From NCBI GenBank assembly GCA_902825985.1, contig CADEDC010000063.1:1-33234 (forward strand): 33,234 nt of DNA, in the 5' to 3' direction. This document shows, piece by piece, positions 8,202-16,958 of the stretch. The stretch is from an uncultured Acidobacteriota bacterium (GTDB lineage Bacteria > Acidobacteriota > Vicinamibacteria > Vicinamibacterales > CAVVIG01). The translations under genes and the position numbers were made by a program. The notes under the pieces are model-generated. The model did no database searches. It was not told the origin of the DNA and saw only the letters and a list, made by a program, of their open reading frames with translations. How positions within the stretch are numbered: the first letter of the stretch is position 1; every line of letters begins with the position of its first letter.

Positions 8202-11144
8202 GTGAGCGGACACGCCGCCCCTGGTTCCGACGCCGGTCCGGTCGAACGCGCCCTGGCGCGGGCCGCGAACGTGCTGCCGGATCAGGGGCCGATCGGCGTG
8301 TTCGTTCATCACAACACCCTCCACGCCTATCAGCATCAGCCGTTTCACGACGGCGTCCAGGCGGGGGCGCGCGACCTCGGCGCGCGGCCCTATCTGAGCC
8401 TGGGCGAGTTCCGGGCAGCGTGGCGCAGCGGCCGCATCGAGGATCGCGACGTCTGGGAGGAAATCGACCGGGCGCTCGCCGGACGCGCCGACGGATGGCA
8501 ACTGCGTGGGCTCGAGCGGCGCCAGCTGTGGCACACCCTGCTCGTCAGCGATTGCGATCCGGAGGATGCGGCCGGTCTCGCCTTCACCGTCGAGTTCGGC
8601 CGCGCGCCGCAGTGCGCCGACCTGCCGCTGTGGCACGCCGCGCTCGCCCGCGTCACCCGCGGGCCGCGGCCGCAGCCGATCGACGAGCGGACGTTCCGGC
8701 GCCATCGCGACGTGCTGGTGGCGCTCGACGGCGACGACAGCGACGTGCCGGTGCACGCCGAACTGATCCGCCTGGGGTCTGGCTTCCTCGATCACGGACA
8801 CGCCCGGGTTGCGCTGCCGAGTCGCGAGCGTGGCTTCCTGCCCGCGGTCAGCGAGCTCTATGCGAACGGCGGTCCCGAGCCGCGTGCCTGTGCGGGGGTC
8901 GCCGCCGACATGCGGGCGCTGGCGCACGAATCAGCTGATGCCGTCGCCGTCATCCACCGGGCGCTCGGGCAGCTCGGCGTCCACGGCGCCGACGTCGAAC
9001 CGTTCGTGTTCGCGACCGCCCTGGCACTTCCCGGCTGGTCCGGCATGTTCTCGCGGCTGGAGCGCCATCCGCACGAGCATGTCTGCGACCGGCCGCCAAC
9101 GCTCGCCGAGTTCATCGCGGTGCGCCTGTTGCTCGAGCGCCGTGCCGTCGGTCAGGTCTGTTCCGGATTGCACCTGCCGATCGTCTGGCCGGAGCTGCGC
9201 CGGCACATCCCGCCGCCACCGGTGCGTCCGGCGATCCTGGACGCGGCGCTGCTGTGGCCGATTGCCCGATCGGCCGGCTGGTCACCCGCCGCGGTCGCCG
9301 ACTTGACGGACGCCGACCTCGACACCCTCTGGCGTGAATGCGCCGCATGCCCGCCGCTCATGCGGCGCCGCCTGTTCCATGAGGCGTACGAGCGCACCTA
9401 CCGGCGCTGGATTCTCGATGCGGTCGCAGCGCGCCGCGCACTGCCGCCCGACGGGTCGACCGAACGACCGCGGGCGCAGTTCGTCTTCTGCATCGACGAG
9501 CGGGAGGAATCCATCCGCCGGTCGATCGAGGAACAGCACCCGCTCTACCTGACCTTCGGGGTTGCCGGCTTCTTCGGGATCGCGATGGACTATCGCGGCC
9601 TGTACGACCGGGAGGCGGCCGCCTACTGTCCCGTGGTCGTCACGCCCGCCCACGAGGTGCACGAGCGCGCGGTCGCCACCGAGCTCAATTGGCACGACTT
9701 GCGGCTGCGCCTGCGGGACCGCTGGCACGACTGGGAGCGGCGGGCGGCCGCCGCGTCGCGGACGCTGTCCGGTGGCGCCGGCCTGTCGTTCCTGCTCGGA
9801 CCGTTCTCGGCCGTCAAGACGCTGGCGCAGGTGCTGGCGCCGCGCCGGCTGTCGGCCCTCGGCGATCAGGTCAAGTCGCGGGTTGCGCCGCGCCCGGCGA
9901 CGCGGCTGTCGGCGCTGCGGCCGGCCGGCGGGGCGGCGGCAGCGGTGGACGCCGGCCACGGCGCGGCCGCGGCGAAACCCGTCGGCTTCTCGCTCGACGA
10001 GGCGGCCGATCGGGTGACGTCGACGCTGCGCAACATCGGCCTCGTCCGCGATTTCGCGCCGATTGTCGTCGTCCTGGGTCACGGATCGACCAGTCTCAAC
10101 AATCCGCACGAGTCGGCGCACGACTGCGGCGCCTGCGGCGGGCGCCGCGGCGGCGCCAACGCCCGCCTGTTCGCCGACATGGCGAATCGTCCGGACGTGC
10201 GCGAGGCGGTCCGCCAGCGCGGCGTCGACATCCCGTCGGACGTCTGGTTCGTCGGCGCGCTGCACGATACCGCCGACGACGGCGTCTCGTACTACGAGCT
10301 CGAAGCCCTGCCGGCGTCGCACGCCACCTGCTTCCAGGAAGCCCACGCGGCGTTGGAGGCCGCCCGCCGCGAGAACGCGCTCGAACGCAGCCGCCGTTTC
10401 GACGATGCACGGCTCGACGAGCGTTCGGAAGAGGCCCTGAAGCACGTGCAGTCGCGCTCGACGCTGCTCGCCCAGCCGCGGCCCGAGTACGGGCACTGCA
10501 CGAACGCGGTCTGCATCGTCGGACGGCGATCGGTGACGCGCGGCCTGCACCTCGATCGGCGGGCATTTCTGGTCAGCTACGATCCGACCACCGACCCCGA
10601 CGATTCGGTGATCGAACGGATTCTCGCCGCCGTCGGTCCGGTCGGCGCCGGAATCAGCCTCGAGTACTACTTCTCGTCGGTCGACAACGAAACCTTCGGC
10701 TGCGGCACGAAGCTGCCGCACAACGTGACCGGCCTCATCGGGGTGATGAACGGCCATCAGAGCGACTTGCGGACCGGCTTGCCGCTGCAGATGGTGGAAA
10801 TCCACGAGCCGATGCGGCTGCTGCTCATCGTCGAGGCGACGCCGGCGGCGCTGCTGCGAGTCGCGTCACGCCAGCCCGAGGTCGCCGAGCTCGTCGTCAA
10901 CGCCTGGGTGCAGCTCGTCTCGCTCGACCCGGCGACCGGCGCGATGCAGGAATTCGTCGACGGCCGCTTCGTGCCGTACGTGCCGGAACCGACGCTGCTG
11001 CCGGTCGTCGACCGATCGCCGGAGTGGCACCTGCGGTCGCGCGCCCACCTGACGCCGGCGCTGGTGCGACGCGCGCTGCCGGCCGCCGCGGTCGGCCACG
11101 ACCGGCAACCCGGACACGAGCCGGCGGGAGCCCTTGGTGCCTGA
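8202..11144 (+). CDS. dabA: Inorganic carbon transporter subunit DabA (DUF2309/UPF0753)
   Basis: A 980-residue protein of the DUF2309 family, the peripheral, carbonic-anhydrase-like subunit of the DAB CO2-uptake complex. The putative zinc site is intact: Cys430 and Asp432 in FVFCIDEREESIRRS, His627 in VLGHGSTSLNNP and Cys642 in HDCGACGG. The spacing of two residues between the first pair and fifteen between the second matches characterised DabA. It is thought to hydrate CO2 to bicarbonate in one direction, driven through the ion-translocating DabB. The start is GTG 8202, 1 nt after the SulP stop, with a GGGGG run about 8 nt upstream. The stop overlaps the next gene by 8 nt, implying translational coupling. 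The length is at the long end for the family. Confidence 0.95.
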   Translation: MSGHAAPGSDAGPVERALARAANVLPDQGPIGVFVHHNTLHAYQHQPFHDGVQAGARDLGARPYLSLGEFRAAWRSGRIEDRDVWEEIDRALAGRADGWQLRGLERRQLWHTLLVSDCDPEDAAGLAFTVEFGRAPQCADLPLWHAALARVTRGPRPQPIDERTFRRHRDVLVALDGDDSDVPVHAELIRLGSGFLDHGHARVALPSRERGFLPAVSELYANGGPEPRACAGVAADMRALAHESADAVAVIHRALGQLGVHGADVEPFVFATALALPGWSGMFSRLERHPHEHVCDRPPTLAEFIAVRLLLERRAVGQVCSGLHLPIVWPELRRHIPPPPVRPAILDAALLWPIARSAGWSPAAVADLTDADLDTLWRECAACPPLMRRRLFHEAYERTYRRWILDAVAARRALPPDGSTERPRAQFVFCIDEREESIRRSIEEQHPLYLTFGVAGFFGIAMDYRGLYDREAAAYCPVVVTPAHEVHERAVATELNWHDLRLRLRDRWHDWERRAAAASRTLSGGAGLSFLLGPFSAVKTLAQVLAPRRLSALGDQVKSRVAPRPATRLSALRPAGGAAAAVDAGHGAAAAKPVGFSLDEAADRVTSTLRNIGLVRDFAPIVVVLGHGSTSLNNPHESAHDCGACGGRRGGANARLFADMANRPDVREAVRQRGVDIPSDVWFVGALHDTADDGVSYYELEALPASHATCFQEAHAALEAARRENALERSRRFDDARLDERSEEALKHVQSRSTLLAQPRPEYGHCTNAVCIVGRRSVTRGLHLDRRAFLVSYDPTTDPDDSVIERILAAVGPVGAGISLEYYFSSVDNETFGCGTKLPHNVTGLIGVMNGHQSDLRTGLPLQMVEIHEPMRLLLIVEATPAALLRVASRQPEVAELVVNAWVQLVSLDPATGAMQEFVDGRFVPYVPEPTLLPVVDRSPEWHLRSRAHLTPALVRRALPAAAVGHDRQPGHEPAGALGA

Positions 11145-12435
11145 CCTGCTACACCTGATGCTGGCGCTCGCGATCATCGCGCCGCTGCTCGCCGTGCCGG
11201 CGATCGGCGTACGCGTGCTGCTCGCCGACCGCTTCCCGGGTGAGGATGTCGCGTACAGGTTGTCGGCCGCCGGTTTGCTGCTGTCGACCCTCGCCAGCGT
11301 CGTCGTGTTCGGGTTCTTCGCCGGGGCGTTCGGCGAACCGGTGCGCGGCGAAATCGAGTTCGGGCGTTGGCTGCAGATCCACGACTACGAGATCCCGCTG
11401 GTGCTGCTCGTCGACCGGGTCTCGGTGACGATTTCGCTGTTCGCCGTCCTCCTGACGGTGGTCGTGGCGCGTTTCTCGCGCACCTACCTGCACAAGGAAC
11501 CGGGCTTCGTGCGCTTCTTCGTGCTGCTGGCGTTTTTCGCGACCGGCACGCAGCTCGTCGCGCTCGCCGGCGCGCTCGAGCTCTTCTTCGCCGGCTGGGA
11601 GGTCCTCGGCATCTCGTCGGCGATGTTCATCGGTTTCTTCCACGAACGCGACGAACCGGTCCGGTCGTCGGTGCGGGCCTTCGGCACCTACCGGTTCGCC
11701 GACGCCGGCCTGCTCATCGCGACCGTCGTGACCTTCGAGCTGCTGGGATCGGCGCGGTTCTCGGCGCTCGGCCGCGCCGGGACGTTGCCGGCCGCCGAGT
11801 CGACGCTCATCGCGCTGCTGTTCCTGCTGTCGGCGATGGGCAAGTCGGCCCAGCTGCCGTTCTCCGGCTGGCTGCCGCGCGCGATGGAAGGGCCGACGCC
11901 CTCGAGCGCGCTGTTCTACGGCGCCGTCTCGATTCACGCCGGGCTCTTCCTGCTGCTGCGCGTCTGGCCGGTCCTCGAGGTGTCGCCGGTGGCGCGCGCG
12001 GCCGGGGTCGTCGTCGGCCTGGCCACAGCGGTGTACGCGGCGCTGGTGGTCCGCGTCCACACGGATGCCAAGGGCGCGCTGGCGCACGCGACGCTCGCTC
12101 AGGTCGGCCTGATCGTCGTGGAGATCTGCCTGGGTTGGATCACGCTCGCCCTGGTGCACCTCGTCTGCCACGCACTGCTGCGGCTCGGCCAGTATCTGCG
12201 CGCACCAAGCCTGATTCACGACAGCCATCGGTTCGGCCATGCACACCATCGGCCGTCGCTGCTCGAGCGGGCGGCCCCGCGCCTGGCGGTGCGTGCGTAT
12301 GCCGCGTCGCTGCACCGTCTCCGCCTCGATGACCGGATCGACCAGGCGTTCTCGCCGGCCCTGACCGTGGCCCGGGCGATCGACCGGATCGATCGTCGCC
12401 TGCGGTCGGCGCTGTCACTGGACGGCCCGTCGTGA
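11137..12435 (+). CDS. dabB: NuoL-like membrane subunit DabB
   Basis: A 432-residue polytopic protein of the proton-antiporter (NuoL/M/N, MrpA) family, partner of DabA. Ion-path residues are present: Glu155 in LFFAGWEVLGISS and Lys236 in LLSAMGKSAQLPFSGWLPRAM, followed by EGPTPSSALFYGAVSIHAGLFLL. Hydrophobicity stops near residue 360 and the last 70 residues are His/Arg-rich and amphipathic, so it is shorter than many DabB proteins. The start is taken as GTG 11137, 6 nt after GGGAG (11126-11130); TTG 11134 would be too close. It overlaps dabA by 8 nt, and its stop overlaps the next ATG. Confidence 0.9.
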   Translation: MPDLLHLMLALAIIAPLLAVPAIGVRVLLADRFPGEDVAYRLSAAGLLLSTLASVVVFGFFAGAFGEPVRGEIEFGRWLQIHDYEIPLVLLVDRVSVTISLFAVLLTVVVARFSRTYLHKEPGFVRFFVLLAFFATGTQLVALAGALELFFAGWEVLGISSAMFIGFFHERDEPVRSSVRAFGTYRFADAGLLIATVVTFELLGSARFSALGRAGTLPAAESTLIALLFLLSAMGKSAQLPFSGWLPRAMEGPTPSSALFYGAVSIHAGLFLLLRVWPVLEVSPVARAAGVVVGLATAVYAALVVRVHTDAKGALAHATLAQVGLIVVEICLGWITLALVHLVCHALLRLGQYLRAPSLIHDSHRFGHAHHRPSLLERAAPRLAVRAYAASLHRLRLDDRIDQAFSPALTVARAIDRIDRRLRSALSLDGPS

Positions 12436-13583
12436 TGTTCCTCGACGCGTTGTCGGCGCCGTGGGAGACCCTGGCGTTCTGTCTGCTGCTGCTGCTCGCG
12501 CCGGTCGTCGCCGCGCCGCGGTCGCACCGCCCCCCGGTCTGGCATGCGGTCGCACTTGCCGGCACCCTCGTCGGCACGCTGTTCGTCGCCGACCCGGCGC
12601 TCGCCTTCCTGGCCGCGTCGTTGTCCGCGGGCATCCACGCGCTCAGCGCCTGGCCGTCGACGCGCACCGGTGCGGTGGCGCTCCTCGTGTCGGCGCTCCT
12701 GACCGTGGGGGTGGCGGCGGCGGTCGGCGCCGACCAGATTTCCGCGGCGTTCCTGCTGTCGACCGTCGCGGTGGCGATGCGGGCCGGTGCGATGCCGTTC
12801 CACGCCGGCATCGTCAGCCTCTGCGATCGCGCACCCCGCGTCCAGACGCAACAGCTGGCATCCACCATCGCGCTCGTCTTCATCCACCTGCGCTTCGTCG
12901 ATCATCACGACGAAGCGGTCGCCCTCGCTCCGATGATCGTGCGCTTCGGCGCCGGTGCGGCGTTTGCGGCGGCGTTGATGTCGACCGTCCAGCGCGACCT
13001 GCGCGGCTTCTTCCGCAGCACGACGGCGGTGCACGGCGGCATGGTGATCGCCGCCCTGGGGGCAGCCAGCCTGCACAACTATGCGGCGGCGCTGCTCGTC
13101 ACGGTGTCGGCCGGCCTCGGCCTCGGCGGACTCGGGATCATGATCGCGGCACTCGAGGAGCGGGTCGGCATCGTCACCTACAGCCGCGCCAACGGCCGCG
13201 GCGAGGCGTTTCCGCGGCTGGCGGCGGCGTTCGCGCTCTTCGGTGCGGCCAGCGTCGCGATGCCTGGCACGGCCGGGTTCGTCGCCGACGATCTGCTGCT
13301 GCACACGCTGTGGATGGAGAGCCCGGTGGGAACGGTGGTGGTCATCCTGGCGAGCGCCATGCTCGCCGTGTCGACGCTCATCTGCTACTCGCACGTGTTT
13401 CTCGGCAGGCCGACGGCCCTGCTGGCCCCCGACCTCATCCCGCGCGAACGGGTCGTCGCCGTCGCGCTGGCGGCGCTGCTGCTGGTGCTCGGTTTCGCGC
13501 CGGGGCTGTTGCTCTATCCAGCCGACGCGTTCCTCGAGACGGTCCCGACCATCGCGGCGTCACCGCGACCGGCCGGGCCGTGA
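12435..13583 (+). CDS. Second, divergent NuoM/NuoL-like membrane protein of the Dab operon
   Basis: A 382-residue polytopic membrane protein, mostly hydrophobic, resembling a worn antiporter-type subunit of complex I. LLSTVAVAMRAGAMPFHAGIVSLCDRAPRVQT lines up with the TM7 region of NuoM/NuoL, but Arg116 stands where those have the essential Lys. QRDLRGFFRSTTAVHGGMV matches the DLKRLIAYSSVSHMG region, again with Arg190 for Lys. MPGTAGFVADDLLL resembles the PGxxGFxGE motif. ATG 12435 overlaps the dabB stop (TGATG), so its translation is coupled to DabB. It may complete a short DabB, form a second ion channel or be an assembly subunit. Well-studied DAB systems need only DabA and DabB, so its role is open. 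Confidence 0.8.
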   Translation: MFLDALSAPWETLAFCLLLLLAPVVAAPRSHRPPVWHAVALAGTLVGTLFVADPALAFLAASLSAGIHALSAWPSTRTGAVALLVSALLTVGVAAAVGADQISAAFLLSTVAVAMRAGAMPFHAGIVSLCDRAPRVQTQQLASTIALVFIHLRFVDHHDEAVALAPMIVRFGAGAAFAAALMSTVQRDLRGFFRSTTAVHGGMVIAALGAASLHNYAAALLVTVSAGLGLGGLGIMIAALEERVGIVTYSRANGRGEAFPRLAAAFALFGAASVAMPGTAGFVADDLLLHTLWMESPVGTVVVILASAMLAVSTLICYSHVFLGRPTALLAPDLIPRERVVAVALAALLLVLGFAPGLLLYPADAFLETVPTIAASPRPAGP

Positions 13584-13658
13584 GGGGTGGGCGACGCGGC
13601 GCGGCGGCAGCGCGTCGTATCCTGTGGGCGACGCGGCGATGATGAGGCGATGTGTTCG

Positions 13659-14351
13659 ATGACCAAGCGACTGTGGATACTCGCGGCATTGTGCCTGGTC
13701 GCCGGCTCCGGTCGGGCGCTGGCGCAGGACACGATGGATGGGCAGCTGTGGATGCAGGTGCTCGCCCTCGGCCCGATCTCTCCGAACTGGCGGACGCACC
13801 TCGAGGTGCAGCCGCGAGTGTTCGATGACGCGTCCGAGCTCGGCCTGACCATCGTGCGGACCGCGATCGGTCGGCAGCTGACGCCGCGGGTCTCCCTGTG
13901 GGCCGGTCACGCCTGGGTGCCGCGGTCGCTGGGTCCGTCGACCACGCATGAGAACCGGCTCTGGCAACAGCTGTCGATCACGATGCCGCGGGCCGGCAGC
14001 TGGGCGCCGTCGGCGCGGATTCGGCTCGAACAGCGCTGGCTCGGGCAGTGGGACGACACCGTGCATCGATTGCGCCTGTTGGCGCGCGGCCAGCGTCAAT
14101 TCCATCCCGGTTCGCCATGGCACGTGGCGGTCTACGACGAGGCCATGATCACGCTCGATACGACCGCCTCGGGGCCGTTTCGCGGCTACGACCGCAACCG
14201 CCTGTTCGGCGGCGTCGGCCGGCGGCTGAATGCGACGTTCACGGCGGAGTTCGGCTACCTGTGGGAGAACTCGACGATTCGCGGTCCGGGGCAGCGGAAC
14301 GAGCACGTCGCGTCGGCGGTCCTGAACGTGAACTGGCCGCGGCGCCGATAG
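13659..14351 (+). CDS. DUF2490 family outer-membrane-like protein
   Basis: A 230-residue protein with a signal peptide (MTKRLWILAALCLVAGSGRALAQ) and then alternating amphipathic strands. Features are DGQLWMQVLALGPISPNWRTHLEVQPRVFDDASE near the N-terminus, RIRLEQRWLG in the middle and SAVLNVNWPRRR at the end, typical of DUF2490 beta-barrel proteins of unknown function. ATG 13659 is chosen with GATGAGG 11 nt upstream; ATG 13650 is possible but too close to that site. It follows the NuoM-like gene by 75 nt and may share its transcript. No function is established for the family. Confidence 0.75.
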   Translation: MTKRLWILAALCLVAGSGRALAQDTMDGQLWMQVLALGPISPNWRTHLEVQPRVFDDASELGLTIVRTAIGRQLTPRVSLWAGHAWVPRSLGPSTTHENRLWQQLSITMPRAGSWAPSARIRLEQRWLGQWDDTVHRLRLLARGQRQFHPGSPWHVAVYDEAMITLDTTASGPFRGYDRNRLFGGVGRRLNATFTAEFGYLWENSTIRGPGQRNEHVASAVLNVNWPRRR

Positions 14352-14931
14352 CCGCGACCGGTGACGGTGGCCGAGCGCTGCCGCCGCCGACGCGCCGGGC
14401 CGCCGGCGGTCGCCTGACCTTCAGCCGGGCCGCCCGCGTCGCCGCAGTGCCCCTCGGGCACCACTTGATGGACCCGGCTCGCCTCGCACTAGCGCGGTCA
14501 TCCGCTCGCCCTGGGAATCCAGACATTAATGTCGTCGTGAGCGCCTGAATCGACACTTGTGTGCTCGCAGGCGCCGATCGCGGCACCGGACGGCCCCGCT
14601 CGGCTGTCGGTGGTCGGTCCTCCGGACCGTTTCTGTCTGCTTCGATCGCCGCCGCGCTTCGCGGCGCAACCGGCCGATCCGACCTTGTTGTGTGGCTGTC
14701 CTGCCGCGCCATACACAAATGTCGGTTTGCCGCCGCGGTGGACCAGTGCCGGTTGCCCGGCGGAAGTCATTGAGTCCACTGGCGATATCTCGCGGATGAC
14801 GACCGTCCTGCTCAGCGGATCCGGTCTTGCGATGTGCCATGACCGTGTCGCGTTCCGTGAGGAGCCGCACCGCGCGGCGTATGTGTCGCCGCGGCTGAAA
14901 TCTCGCGGATTCGCGGGGAGGAGCAGCCCCA
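14352..14931. other. 580-nt gap without a convincing gene
   Basis: Several short ORFs occur on both strands but look like composition artefacts. Non-coding structure is visible: a 12-bp palindrome GACATTAATGTC at 14522-14533; a 7-bp inverted repeat GCGCCTG/CAGGCGC across about 14540-14575; a terminator-like hairpin at 14615-14640; a CGCCGCG-CTT-CGCGGCG hairpin at 14650-14666; an imperfect repeat TTGTGTGG/CCATACACAA at 14688-14718; and ATCTCGCGGAT repeated at 14787 and 14900. It probably holds the end of the upstream transcript and a long, structured porin leader or a small RNA. Confidence 0.5.
14615..14640 (+). terminator. Rho-independent terminator or attenuator upstream of the porin gene
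   Basis: CGGTCC-TCC-GGACCG (14615-14629) is followed directly by TTTCTGTCTGC, a pyrimidine-rich, T-containing tail, the nearest thing to a classical terminator in the window. It lies 264 nt after the DUF2490 stop and 292 nt before the porin ATG, so it could end the carbon-uptake transcript or attenuate the porin. Confidence 0.45.
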
Positions 14932-16173
14932 ATGTGCAGTGTCTGGAGTTTTGACCGTTCGCGGTCTTCGGCTGGTCGGTTGAAATCGTCCGTTCTCGCG
15001 GGTGTGTGCGCCGGCGTGTTGTCGGCCCAGCCCCTGTTTGCCGCGTCGCCGGCGTCGCCGACGCCCGCCCCGTTGTCCGCCGAAGCGACGCTGGCCAGCG
15101 CCGAGTCGGCGGCCGCCGAGGCTGCGGCGGCGTCTCAGGACGCCTCAGCGGATTCGGTCCTGGAGTTCTTCCGAAAGGTCGAGTTCTCGGGCATCGTCGA
15201 CATGTACTACACCTACAACTTCAACGAGCCGGCCACCGGTGAGTTCACGCCGTTGCGGAATTTCGACGTCCGCCACAACCAGTTCAGCGTGTCGCTGCTC
15301 GAATTCGCGATGAACAAGCCGGCGGTCGAGGACGACCGGGTCGGCTTCCGCTTCGACCTCCAGTACGGGCAGCTGGCGCAAATCTTCAACGGCGACCCGC
15401 TGGACAACAACGCGCTCGTCAACGTCCAGCAGGCCTATATCAGCTACCTGGCACCGGTTGGCAGCGGCCTGACCCTGGACTTCGGCAAGTTCGTCACGCC
15501 GGCCGGCTTCGAACCGACCGAAAGCAAGGACAACAACAACTACTCCCGCGCGTTCCTCTATGCGTTGGGGCCGTACTATCACGTCGGCGCGCGGCTGGCC
15601 TACACGGTCAACGACAAGGTCGCGGTCGGCGGCATGATCGTCAACGGCTGGAACGCCACGGGAGACAACAACTCCGGCAAGTCGGTCGGCGCGAGCATCA
15701 CGATCAAGCCGACGGCGAAGCTGACCATCATCGAGAACGTCATCGCCGGGCCGGAGCAGACCGACTCCGACGACATGCGGACGTTCTCGGACACCGTGGT
15801 GGCGGTGACGGTCAGCGACAAGGTGACGGCCGGCCTCAACTACGACTACGCCCTGGATGAGATCGACGGCGAGGGGATCAACTGGCAGGGCCTGGCGCTG
15901 TATCTGCGTGGCCAGATCACGCCGACCTTCGCCCTGGCGCCCCGCTTCGAGTGGTACAACGACGCCGACGGGTTCATCACCGGCACCCCGCAGGCGCTGA
16001 AGGAATTCACCATGACCGCCGAGGTGAAGCACTCGCAGGGCCTCATCTTCCGCGCCGAGTACCGGCGCGACTGGTCCGACGAGGACTACTTCGTGAAGAA
16101 CGGGCAGTCGGTGAACAACCAGAACACGTTCACCCTGGCGTTTGTCTACGGCTTCAGCTCGAAAGCGCCCTAG
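14932..16173 (+). CDS. Outer-membrane porin, OmpL-like beta-barrel porin-2 (BBP2) type
   Basis: A 413-residue protein. A basic N-terminus and a hydrophobic stretch (SSVLAGVCAGVLSAQPLFA, about 19-37) make a signal peptide, followed by an Ala/Ser/Pro/Glu-rich linker (about 40-70). Beta-strands then run from VEFSGIVDMYYTYNFNEP to TFTLAFVYGFSS. LDFGKFVTPAGFEPTESKDNNNYSRAFLYALGPYYHVGARLAY is the family's most typical segment. The barrel should sit in the outer membrane and pass small solutes. GGGGAGGAG (14915-14923) lies 8 nt before ATG 14932, a very strong ribosome site for an abundant protein. A long structured leader precedes it. Confidence 0.85.
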   Translation: MCSVWSFDRSRSSAGRLKSSVLAGVCAGVLSAQPLFAASPASPTPAPLSAEATLASAESAAAEAAAASQDASADSVLEFFRKVEFSGIVDMYYTYNFNEPATGEFTPLRNFDVRHNQFSVSLLEFAMNKPAVEDDRVGFRFDLQYGQLAQIFNGDPLDNNALVNVQQAYISYLAPVGSGLTLDFGKFVTPAGFEPTESKDNNNYSRAFLYALGPYYHVGARLAYTVNDKVAVGGMIVNGWNATGDNNSGKSVGASITIKPTAKLTIIENVIAGPEQTDSDDMRTFSDTVVAVTVSDKVTAGLNYDYALDEIDGEGINWQGLALYLRGQITPTFALAPRFEWYNDADGFITGTPQALKEFTMTAEVKHSQGLIFRAEYRRDWSDEDYFVKNGQSVNNQNTFTLAFVYGFSSKAP

Positions 16174-16271
16174 CGACGTCGCCCTGCCGGGCACTCTCCA
16201 CGTCGGCCGCTCGCCCGCAGATGACGGGCGCGCGCCGGCTGGGGATTGTCAGGGGACCTGAGACGAGACCG

Positions 16272-16300
16272 CCGCCGGCTTCCGCATGAGGAGCCGGCGG
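16272..16300. terminator. Bidirectional hairpin between the porin and the H1-like gene
   Basis: CCGCCGGCT (16272-16280) pairs perfectly with AGCCGGCGG (16292-16300) around an 11-nt loop, between two convergent genes. A short T-containing tail follows on the plus side. Confidence 0.55.
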
Positions 16301-16326
16301 TCGGTCTGATGCCTGCGGGGTGGGGC

Positions 16327-16854
16327 TCAGCGGCGGCGGATCGACTTCTTCGCCGCCTTCTTGACGGCCTTCCTCGGTGCCTTTCCCGCCGCCTTCTTCA
16401 CGGCCTTCTTCACAGCCTTCTTCAGCACACGTTTCGGCGCCGGCTTGCGGGCCGCGGCCTTCCGCGCCGGTTTCGCGGTGCGCTTCGCGGCCGCCGCCGT
16501 CCTTCCGGCGGCGTGCTTCCGGCCGTTACGGCTCTTGGCCGGGGCGGTCTTGGCCGTCTTGGCCGTCTTGGCCGCCGCAGCCTTCTGCGGTGACCGGGCT
16601 TTCGGAGCAGCCTTCGGCTTCGCGGCCACCCGGGCTTTCGGCGCGGCTGTCTTCACGGTCGGCGCGGCGGCGGGTGCGGCTTTCGTGCGCGCCGGCTTCG
16701 GGGCGGCGGGCGGCGCCGGCGTGGTCACGGCCGTCTGGATATCCGGATCGATGTCGTCGAGATCACCGTCGCCCGGCTCGAGGTCCGACAGCTCCGAACC
16801 GCCCAGGTCGTCGTCCGGCAATCCGAGCGCATCGTCGTCAAATTCGTCCTGCAT
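16327..16854 (-). CDS. Histone H1-like Lys/Ala/Pro-rich protein with an acidic N-terminal domain
   Basis: A 175-residue protein with sharply opposed halves. Residues 1-40 are strongly acidic (Asp/Glu repeats such as DDDALGLPDDDLGG). From about 45 to the end it is Lys/Ala/Pro/Arg-rich, with repeats of the type KTAKTAKTA and a C-terminal run of AVKKAVKKAAGKAPRKAVKKA type, as in eukaryotic H1 tails and bacterial AlgP/Hc-like proteins. It probably binds DNA or RNA without sequence specificity and compacts the nucleoid; the acidic head could self-inhibit or bind partners. The gene contains short tandem nucleotide repeats (GTCTTGGCC, three copies near 16550), which may change copy number. A promoter candidate lies at 16959-16987. 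Confidence 0.75.
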   Translation of the reverse strand: MQDEFDDDALGLPDDDLGGSELSDLEPGDGDLDDIDPDIQTAVTTPAPPAAPKPARTKAAPAAAPTVKTAAPKARVAAKPKAAPKARSPQKAAAAKTAKTAKTAPAKSRNGRKHAAGRTAAAAKRTAKPARKAAARKPAPKRVLKKAVKKAVKKAAGKAPRKAVKKAAKKSIRRR

Positions 16855-16958
16855 GTTCCGCCTCTTCGCCTCGTGGGAGGGCCGCCCCCCCTGTTTTTAC
16901 GCAATGGTCAGCGGACCGCTGGTGCCGCACCGCCACTCCGCATGATGTACGGGCGCTT

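Noticed and set aside
9282-10805. 507-codon minus-strand ORF opposite dabA
   Set aside because: No domains; the opposite strand holds the complete DabA zinc site.
14526-14954. Several 80-144-codon ORFs on both strands in the porin leader region
   Set aside because: Mutually overlapping, no signal peptide or family, no ribosome site; composition like antisense or shifted frames.
16541-16600. Short direct repeats considered as a CRISPR-like array
   Set aside because: The 9-nt units are contiguous and coding (KTA repeats), with no spacers or cas genes.
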